Source: Streptomyces longispororuber
GTDB taxonomy: Bacteria > Actinomycetota > Actinomycetes > Streptomycetales > Streptomycetaceae
DNA: 33,040 bases
Direction of reading: 5' to 3'
Assembly (NCBI RefSeq): GCF_024448165.1
Contig: NZ_JAMOLN010000118.1
Span: 1 to 33,040 of the forward strand
Numbering within the stretch: position 1 is the first letter of the stretch; each line of letters opens with the position of its first letter. The translations under genes and the position numbers were made by a program. The notes below the pieces were generated by a model that was not told the origin of the DNA, ran no database searches, and was given only the letters and a program-made list of their open reading frames with translations. Shown here in pieces: positions 17,187-22,632 of the stretch.

Positions 17187-17717
17187 TCAGAAATCGATCT
17201 CACTCGGCTCGTTGACGCTCGCATCGCGCACCCAGCCCTCGTTCTCCAGCTTCAGATGCTGGATCGCGACCGCATTGGCGTTGGCGTCCAGATCGGGGAG
17301 CGCCTGGTACTCGGACACCCAGCAGCGGAACACCTGGTAGGCCAGCACCTTCTGGCCCGCCTCGTTGTAGACCTCGATGACCAGGTCCTTGCGGAACCCG
17401 GCCAGGGCGACCTCGCGGTCCCGTTGCTCCGGTGCCGACTGGGCGTTGGCGTAGTTCCAGACCTTGTTCGCCCACAGCTCGAACTCCGGGTCGTGAGTGA
17501 CCCCGCGCTCCAGCGTGATCGGTTCGTACTTGGTGCGGCCCGGCGACTTGCGGGCACTGGAGTGATCGCCGCCGTGGCGGTGCTCCACCACCTCGGTGGT
17601 GCGCTTGAGGGCGCTGACCTTGCTCACTCCGGCGACATAGCGCTCGTTCCACATCACGCGGAACTTGAAGTTCTTGTACGGGTCCAAGCGGGCGGTATTG
17701 ACCGTGAACTGCGCCAT
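17187..17717 (-). CDS. Contractile injection system inner tube protein (gp19-like)
   Basis: This 176-residue protein forms the inner tube rings. It starts MAQFTVNTARLDPYKNFKF, continues FRVMWNERYVAGVSKVSAL and contains VVEHRHGGD, ITLERGVTHDPEFELWANKV and YQVFRCWVSEYQALPDLDANANAVAIQHLKLE-type sequence. This is the standard pattern of T4 gp19/Afp1-Afp5-type tube proteins. Only one tube gene is present in the window, whereas Afp and PVC encode several. The start is placed at 17717, one base after the sheath stop, which leaves a 1-base gap; frames extending to 17906 run into the sheath gene. Length is normal. Confidence 0.95.
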   Translation of the reverse strand: MAQFTVNTARLDPYKNFKFRVMWNERYVAGVSKVSALKRTTEVVEHRHGGDHSSARKSPGRTKYEPITLERGVTHDPEFELWANKVWNYANAQSAPEQRDREVALAGFRKDLVIEVYNEAGQKVLAYQVFRCWVSEYQALPDLDANANAVAIQHLKLENEGWVRDASVNEPSEIDF

Positions 17718-17718
17718 C

Positions 17719-19227
17719 TCAGCTCCCCTGGGCCCTGGCGTCGTCGCGCTTCTGCTGGATACGGATGTGGACGAACTCGGCGGGCGACAGCGGCTGGAAG
17801 CCCACGTCGACGGTGACGATGCCCTGATCGATGTCTGCCTGCGGGTTGTTGCCTGCGTCGCAGCGCACGAAGTACGCGTCCTTCGCGGTGCGTCCCTGGA
17901 AGGCACCCTGCCGGAACAGCCGGTTCATGAACGCGCCGACGTTGAGCCGGATCGACGACCACAGCGGTTCGTCGTTCGGCTCGAAGACCACCCACTTGGT
18001 GCCGACGAACAGTGACTCCTCGATATGCAGGGCCACGCGCCGGGCCGGAATGTACTTCCAGGGATCGCTTATGGCGTCGGCGCCGCGGCAGGTGCGCGCG
18101 CCCCACTGCACGTTCCCGTAGACGGGGAAGGTCCGCAGGCAGTTCACGCCCAGCTTGTTGAGGCTGCCGTTCTGCTGATCGGTCAGTCGGAAGGCGAGCG
18201 AGCGCACGCCCAGCAGTCCGCCGTCGTCCGTTCCGGCCGGCGCCTTCCAGACCCCGCGCCTGGTATCGGTACGGGCGATCACACCGGCGACCGTGCCGGC
18301 CGGCCCCACCATGAGCTCACCGCCCAGGGGATCCGAGATCTGGACCTTCGGGAAGAACACGGCAGCGTTGCGCCCGATGAGGCCGGTCACCGGCAGCCCG
18401 GACCGGGCCTTGGTCACCGCGACCTCCGGTGTTTCCCAGGCGAACGGCGGATCGAGCAGCAGCATCGCCCGCCGCTCCTCGCACAGCCGGACGGCGGCGT
18501 CGACCACGGGGGCCCAGGCGCTGTCGCGGTTGTCCGTCCCACTCGCCGGCTTGGCCAACTGGGCCGGAATCACCAGGAGATTGAAGATCTCGACGTCGGC
18601 GAGGGCCGCGAGTCCGGTGTGGGGTCGCGTCGAGGAGTTGCCCAGCGCATGGTCGGGTGTGAAGGTGCCGTCCCTGCCGTTCGTGAACCGCTTGTCCGTG
18701 GCCGCATCAGGCCGCTGGTCGAATACGTCGGCGTCGGGCTGTACCAGCTGCGAGGTCTCGAGTTGCCTGCCCAGCCAGCGGCTGCGAAGGGCGGGGTCGA
18801 TGGTTACGTCGTACGACTCCGTGGTGGTTGCGGCGGTGATGACGAGGGCGTATTGCTTGTTGTTGGTGGCGTCGTGCGTCACGGTCACCTTGAGGTCGTT
18901 GCCCTGAGCGCCCGGAGCCCTCGCCTTCAACTTGATTTCGTTGCCGAGGTCGACGCGTGCGTACTCGGGAGCGTCGCCGACGCGGACGACGATCGCCTTG
19001 GCGCCGCCGTTGAGGAAGAACTGGTAGACCGCGTAGCTCAGTTCACTGCCTCGCCAGAGCCCTCCGAACTGGCTCTCGAAGTCGTCCCAGCTCTCCACGG
19101 TCGTCGGTGTCGTCGGCCCGGTCAGCGTGGGTCCCACGAACGCCGTCACCGATGTCTCCGCACCGACGATGGGCCGCACAGGGCTCTCGAGTTCCTCGAT
19201 GTACACACCCGGATAGGAGAATTGCAT
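17719..19227 (-). CDS. Contractile sheath protein
   Basis: This 502-residue protein forms the contractile outer sheath. It opens MQFSYPGVYIEELES, the classical Pro-Gly-Val-Tyr start of phage tail sheaths, followed by TSVTAFVGPTLTGP and SWDDFESQFGG. The C-terminal third carries GARTCRGADAISDPWKYIPARR and HIEESLFVGTKWVVFEPNDEPLWSSIRLNVGAFMN, the domain that contributes the strand exchanged between sheath subunits. Start at 19227 has GAGGGGG about six bases upstream; 24 further upstream residues in frame do not look like sheath. Only one sheath gene is seen, unlike the two or three of Afp/PVC. It is the first gene of the operon, directly facing the divergent cargo-like gene, so its promoter lies within 19228-19472. 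Confidence 0.95.
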   Translation of the reverse strand: MQFSYPGVYIEELESPVRPIVGAETSVTAFVGPTLTGPTTPTTVESWDDFESQFGGLWRGSELSYAVYQFFLNGGAKAIVVRVGDAPEYARVDLGNEIKLKARAPGAQGNDLKVTVTHDATNNKQYALVITAATTTESYDVTIDPALRSRWLGRQLETSQLVQPDADVFDQRPDAATDKRFTNGRDGTFTPDHALGNSSTRPHTGLAALADVEIFNLLVIPAQLAKPASGTDNRDSAWAPVVDAAVRLCEERRAMLLLDPPFAWETPEVAVTKARSGLPVTGLIGRNAAVFFPKVQISDPLGGELMVGPAGTVAGVIARTDTRRGVWKAPAGTDDGGLLGVRSLAFRLTDQQNGSLNKLGVNCLRTFPVYGNVQWGARTCRGADAISDPWKYIPARRVALHIEESLFVGTKWVVFEPNDEPLWSSIRLNVGAFMNRLFRQGAFQGRTAKDAYFVRCDAGNNPQADIDQGIVTVDVGFQPLSPAEFVHIRIQQKRDDARAQGS

Positions 19228-19310
19228 GCTGGCCCCCTCGGCCTCCCTCACCCGACGGCACCGGGCCGTCGTACGGTGCCTGGAAGGGTGCCCGGGCATC
19301 AGTCAATGAG

Positions 19311-19328
19311 GCGTCACTCCTGCGTCAC
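19311..19328. promoter_or_regulatory. Tandem GCGTCAC heptamers, 11-base spacing (sheath side)
   Basis: GCGTCAC occurs at 19311-19317 and again at 19322-19328, one helical turn apart. On the minus strand this is GTGACGC twice, 84 bases upstream of the sheath start. A TTGACT at 19306-19301 (minus strand) lies directly downstream, but no good -10 follows at 17-18 bases. Heptamer pairs with 11-base phasing are the usual targets of OmpR-type winged-helix regulators (SARP, AfsR, PhoP); which one binds here is not known. Confidence 0.55.
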
Positions 19329-19389
19329 CGGGCGGTCGTTGACAAAGTTGGGCCTCGGCGAACGGCGATGCCCCTCCGCGCCCGAGCTC

Positions 19390-19422
19390 GTGACGCTGCG
19401 GTGACGGCGAGCTGTCTAGCGT
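19390..19422 (+). promoter_or_regulatory. Candidate activator-dependent promoter of the DUF4157 gene
   Basis: GTGACGC (19390-19396) and GTGACGG (19401-19407) are 11 bases apart and are followed after 9 bases by TAGCGT (19417-19422), a plausible -10. Repeats placed 8 or so bases before the -10 are the layout of SARP-activated Streptomyces promoters. These repeats are the inverted partners of those at 19311-19328, making the divergent region symmetric. The ribosome site AGGGGAG at 19462-19468 and ATG at 19473 lie downstream. A TTGACA at 19339-19344 has no fitting -10. Confidence 0.5.
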
Positions 19423-19472
19423 GGGTCGGTCGCGGTACCAATACGCCCGGGCGCAGCAGGCAGGGGAGTGTG

Positions 19473-21101
19473 ATGGTGATGGCCGTGTTCAAGACTCCTT
19501 CGCGGCGTCAGCTCAGTTCACCCGCGCGGGAATCCGGCACCGCCGTCAGCGCCCGGCGTTGCACGGACGCGCCGGGCCAACGTCTCGACCCTGACGTCCG
19601 CGCCACGTTCCAGCGCGCTTTGGGGCACGACTTCAGTGACGTGCGGGTGCACACCGATGCGGAGTCAGAGGCCGGAACGGGACGCCAGGCAGCGGCGGCG
19701 TGCATCGGCGGATCCGACATCCTCTTCGCCCCTGGGCAGTACGAGCCGCACCTCGACCGGGGGCGACGGCTGCTCGCCCACGAACTTGTTCATGTCGTCC
19801 AGCACCGCCGCGCCGGCGTCGGCATCCTGGGCGTCTCCCAACCGCACGACCCGGCCGAAACCGAGGCTGGTTCGGCTGTCGCGGCTCTGGGTTGGGGCGG
19901 TCTGCGGGCAGCCTACCCGGCTCTCACGACTGAGGTCGACGGCGATTGCGGCCGTCGGGCGGCGGTGGCACCGCCCAGCATTTCGAGCCGTACGGCATGG
20001 CTCTCCCGGCTCGAGCTCACCTACGACGACGGGCCCGATGCGGAGGGCAACACCGCCCGAGTGCTCGACGCCCTCAATGCCGCAGGGGCGCGAGCCACGT
20101 TCTACCTGGTCGGCAAGCGGGTGGTGCAGGGCGAGAACTGGCGCCTGGTCTTCGACATGGCCGCAGGCGGCCACTGGCTGGGCAATCACGCCTACGACTG
20201 GAACGACGCCAAGGACAATCACATCTTCCTGCACGGCACGGTGCAGGAACGTGCCGAGAAGATCCTTCAGACGGAATGGGCCATCCGCGACGCGCTCATC
20301 AAAGGGCGGGACGACGCGCTGCGACGGAAGATCTGGACGGGCATTCCGGAGCTCAACCGCTCCTACATCGCAGATGTGATCGCCCACGGAACCGGGCGCT
20401 TCCGGACCCCCGGATTCAGGAGTCACGTCTGGACCGCGGACGGTGCGACCTCAGCTGCGGCCCTTGCCTCGGTGAACCAAGTACTGGCTGCCAGTGGTCT
20501 GCGCACACTGGCCATCACCGAGGTCGGGATCCTTTCGCGCGAAGGCGTCACCGTGGACCCTGAGGACTACGTGAAAGGCCGTACCAGGGAGCAGATCACG
20601 GCCACGGTGACCAAAGGGGTGTCGGACAACCACGAATCAGTGCTCCTGCACTCGCGGATCGCTGCCTCCGCGGAGGCGACTCCCGCGATCGTGGCCGACT
20701 TCCAGAGGCGGAAGCTCACGTTTGGTCCCACGGTTCAGGGCATTGTCGGCAAGGTCTTTCCGAGGTCAGGCTTCGCTGGCCTCGGCGCGATCTCCGATCC
20801 CCCGACCGCCCAGCAGATATCGGCGGCGCGCTCCTTCCTGCGCACCAAACGAGCCCTCTACGGCCCTGTCGTCTCCGGCAGTCTGGCCATCGGAATCTTC
20901 CAGTTGGCCCAGCGTGCGGGAGCCCATGAGGTCGACGACTTCCTCACCGAGATACGAACGACCACCGTACCGACACCGACCGGGCCTGTCCCCCTGGCGA
21001 ATTGGATGGCCGTGAACCCGGAGTGGAATCTCTTCCTGGGCTTCTACGAGAACTGGCGACTCGCCAAACCCTTCCCTCGTATCAAGGGCGCCACTCTCTG
21101 A
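19473..21101 (+). CDS. DUF4157 - NodB-like deacetylase fusion, candidate CIS cargo
   Basis: This 542-residue protein has three parts. Residues about 38-113 form a DUF4157 domain (LDPDVRATFQRALGHDFSDV, VRVHTDAESE and the metallopeptidase-like HELVH at 103-107), a domain enriched in toxins beside CIS clusters. Residues about 180-400 resemble a NodB polysaccharide deacetylase: TYDDGPD at 183-189, RATFYLVGKRV, the GNHAYDW motif at 237-243, RTPGF at 311-315 and VLLHS at 390-394. Residues about 440-542 are an unassigned helical tail. Two motifs deviate: the second histidine of motif 2 is absent and the last motif has Ser for the usual Asp. It has no signal peptide, so it is made in the cytoplasm where CIS particles assemble. 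ATG 19473 is chosen by AGGGGAG. Delivery and substrate (peptidoglycan or chitin) are inferred. Confidence 0.85.
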   Translation: MVMAVFKTPSRRQLSSPARESGTAVSARRCTDAPGQRLDPDVRATFQRALGHDFSDVRVHTDAESEAGTGRQAAAACIGGSDILFAPGQYEPHLDRGRRLLAHELVHVVQHRRAGVGILGVSQPHDPAETEAGSAVAALGWGGLRAAYPALTTEVDGDCGRRAAVAPPSISSRTAWLSRLELTYDDGPDAEGNTARVLDALNAAGARATFYLVGKRVVQGENWRLVFDMAAGGHWLGNHAYDWNDAKDNHIFLHGTVQERAEKILQTEWAIRDALIKGRDDALRRKIWTGIPELNRSYIADVIAHGTGRFRTPGFRSHVWTADGATSAAALASVNQVLAASGLRTLAITEVGILSREGVTVDPEDYVKGRTREQITATVTKGVSDNHESVLLHSRIAASAEATPAIVADFQRRKLTFGPTVQGIVGKVFPRSGFAGLGAISDPPTAQQISAARSFLRTKRALYGPVVSGSLAIGIFQLAQRAGAHEVDDFLTEIRTTTVPTPTGPVPLANWMAVNPEWNLFLGFYENWRLAKPFPRIKGATL

Positions 21102-21120
21102 GAGCCTCAGACGGGCTCTC
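21100..21120. terminator. Bidirectional hairpin between convergent genes
   Basis: GAGAGCC (21100-21106) pairs perfectly with GGCTCTC (21114-21120) around a 7-base loop. It overlaps the stop codon of the DUF4157-NodB gene and sits 11 bases beyond the stop of the convergent GH43 gene, so it can serve both. It lacks a T-run, as is common for Streptomyces terminators. Confidence 0.6.
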
Positions 21121-21130
21121 GGGCGTCACC

Positions 21131-22231
21131 TCACTCGAAGAACTTGAGACTCCATCCCGTGTTGGTCTCGGCGCCGGGGACGTTGGCCCGCCGGTAGGTG
21201 ATGTCGCCCCACCAGAGGAACGAGCCGCTGTACCAGTAGCGGTTCGCCCAGGAGTACGGCGTGCCCTTCGCGACCGCGTGGAACATCAGGGGGAACTTCT
21301 GGCCCGCGGGCGGGCTGGTGTTGATGTCGCCGTCGAGCAGGACGAAGCTGTGGTGGCCCGGGCCGTCGACGTACAGCGTCGGATCCCATCCGGTCATCAT
21401 CGTGTCCCGGTGCGAACCGAACAGGCAGCCGTTCGACTTGTACCAGTCCCATACGTACGTGGGATCCCCGCCGGACCTCAGCCGCAGGTCGGCCAGGCAG
21501 TACTGGTCGCTCCAACTGCCGTTGGCGGAGTACACGATGTGCAGCTGACCGCTCGGGTCCTTGATGGCCTCCGGCGCCTCGTTGATGTACGGATTGCCGA
21601 CCACCCGTTCCCAGCTCTCGCGGGGCTGCGAAATGATGTGGCGCTGACCGGTCGGGGTGGTCGGATCGCTCATCGGCGCGATGTAGAGGTTCTGTTCGAC
21701 GTTCGTGTCACCGGCCCAGCCCGACCAGACGAACCAGCGTTCACCCTGGAAAGTGAACAGGGTGCCGTCGATGGCCCACTTGTCGTCCGGCAGGGCCAGC
21801 TTCTTCTCGCTCGTGTACCCGCCGGCGGGGCTGTCGGAGCTGATGACGTACATCCGGTGGGCGGAACTGCGCCCGGCCGAGAAGTAGATGTAGTAGCGGC
21901 CCGAGTCGCGGACGATCTCCGGAGCCCACACCTCACCCAGGTCGTTCGTGTCCGACCAGACCTTCTGCGCGGGCGCGGAGGCGAGGCCGTCCAGCGAGGA
22001 GGCCTGCCGTACGACGATGCCGCCGTCGGCCGACTTGACGGCGATGTAGGTGCTGCCGACCCGCAGCACGCTGGGGTCCGCGCCGTTGAGACCGGTCGCG
22101 CCCTGCACCGCGTTCTCGGGTGCGGGCGATGCCCCGCGGGCGGTGTCCGGCAGGGACAGGGACAGCGGAAGGGCGAGCGCGCCCGCCAGTGCGAGGGCGC
22201 CGATACCCAAGGAGCGTCTGAAGAGCTTCAT
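21131..22231 (-). CDS. Secreted GH43 exo-alpha-1,5-L-arabinofuranosidase-like enzyme
   Basis: This 366-residue protein has a signal peptide (MKLFRRSLGIGALALAG, hydrophobic to about residue 28, cleavage near residue 34). The rest is a single five-bladed GH43 domain without binding module. Catalytic acids by position: Asp52 in GADPSV (base), Asp155 in WAIDGT (pKa modulator) and Glu218 in YINEAP (acid). SDTNDLGEVWAPEIV, FVWSGWAGDTNVEQNLYIA and VVYSANGSWSDQYCLADLRL match what I know of the GH43_26 exo-alpha-1,5-L-arabinofuranosidases of Streptomyces. It would release arabinose from arabinan or arabino-oligosaccharides outside the cell. It follows the GH2 gene after 401 bases, with its own operator and a structured leader, so it appears separately controlled. 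AAGGGAAAGAG precedes the ATG. Confidence 0.88.
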   Translation of the reverse strand: MKLFRRSLGIGALALAGALALPLSLSLPDTARGASPAPENAVQGATGLNGADPSVLRVGSTYIAVKSADGGIVVRQASSLDGLASAPAQKVWSDTNDLGEVWAPEIVRDSGRYYIYFSAGRSSAHRMYVISSDSPAGGYTSEKKLALPDDKWAIDGTLFTFQGERWFVWSGWAGDTNVEQNLYIAPMSDPTTPTGQRHIISQPRESWERVVGNPYINEAPEAIKDPSGQLHIVYSANGSWSDQYCLADLRLRSGGDPTYVWDWYKSNGCLFGSHRDTMMTGWDPTLYVDGPGHHSFVLLDGDINTSPPAGQKFPLMFHAVAKGTPYSWANRYWYSGSFLWWGDITYRRANVPGAETNTGWSLKFFE

Positions 22232-22253
22232 GGACTCTTTCCCTTGTGTGGGG

Positions 22254-22318
22254 GGCTCCCTCTCGGACGACGCCCGGCCCGTGGAGGGAGCCGGTTGCGG
22301 ACGACATCCGAGAGGGAG
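22254..22318 (-). promoter_or_regulatory. Leader with two mutually exclusive hairpins before GH43
   Basis: On the minus-strand RNA, segment 1 (CTCCCTCTCGGA, 22318-22307) and segment 2 (GGCTCCCTC, 22292-22284) can each pair with the same segment 3 (22267-22254). The 1-3 stem is 12 perfect pairs with a 39-base loop; the 2-3 stem is 9 perfect pairs with a 21-base loop. Segment 3 ends 22 bases before the GH43 start codon, close to the ribosome site. No T-run follows, so translation control or RNA stability is as likely as transcription attenuation. Confidence 0.5.
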
Positions 22319-22374
22319 GATGTGGCGACGGGTGGCGATGGAGACCCTGACTGTCGCGTCGGTCGGGACGCGAA

Positions 22375-22390
22375 GTTACATCGTTGGAAG
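22375..22390 (-). promoter_or_regulatory. LacI-type operator upstream of the secreted GH43 gene
   Basis: The 16-mer GTTACATCGTTGGAAG differs at two positions from the palindromic site CTTACATCGTTGTAAG at 25197. It has the central CG typical of LacI-family sites and lies 144 bases upstream of the GH43 start, 34 bases after a minus-strand TTGACA (22430-22425), so it would sit at or just past the transcription start. Confidence 0.6.
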
Positions 22391-22551
22391 ACCGCTCCCA
22401 CAGGCTCCCGAAGGGGGCGGGACATGTCAACGCCTGTGGCGCCGTGGACCGTTGGGGAGCGACGAGTGCAGCGTCGGGCCGATCCTCTCTGCGCGTTCCG
22501 CCTGGCGACGTGCTCGACTCGCCGTGCGGCACGTGGCGGACCTCAACTCGC

Positions 22552-22570
22552 GGCGCGGACAGGCCGCGCC
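22552..22570 (-). terminator. GC-rich hairpin downstream of the GH2 gene
   Basis: GGCGCGG (22552-22558) and CCGCGCC (22564-22570) form a perfect 7-pair stem with a 5-base loop, 63 bases past the GH2 stop codon on the minus strand. A weaker CCCC-TTCT-GGGG hairpin (22575-22586) lies just before it in the transcript. No T-run follows. Confidence 0.5.
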
Positions 22571-22632
22571 CATGCCCCTTCTGGGGAGATGTGCGCGGCA
22601 GTCCGAAGCGGGGAACGGGGAGCGAGGGTGGG

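Larger units (their letters stand above)
22232..22632. other. Intergenic region between the GH2 and secreted GH43 genes
   Basis: This 401-base stretch has no gene I can support; open frames through it are shadows. On the minus strand it holds, in order: a hairpin 63 bases after the GH2 stop (22552-22570), a TTGACA at 22430-22425 with no good -10, a CTTACA-type operator (22375-22390), and the competing hairpins of the GH43 leader (22254-22318). The rest shows nothing notable. Confidence 0.7.

Noticed and set aside
1..19227. Prophage or type VI secretion cluster
   Set aside because: No terminase, portal, capsid, integrase or lysis gene, and no TssJ/L/M or ClpV. CIS_tube, DUF4255 and AAA+ (Pvc15-type) genes point to an eCIS-type system.
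19339..19344. TTGACA as a -35 for the DUF4157 gene
   Set aside because: No acceptable -10 at 16-19 bases; the repeat-TAGCGT arrangement further downstream fits better.
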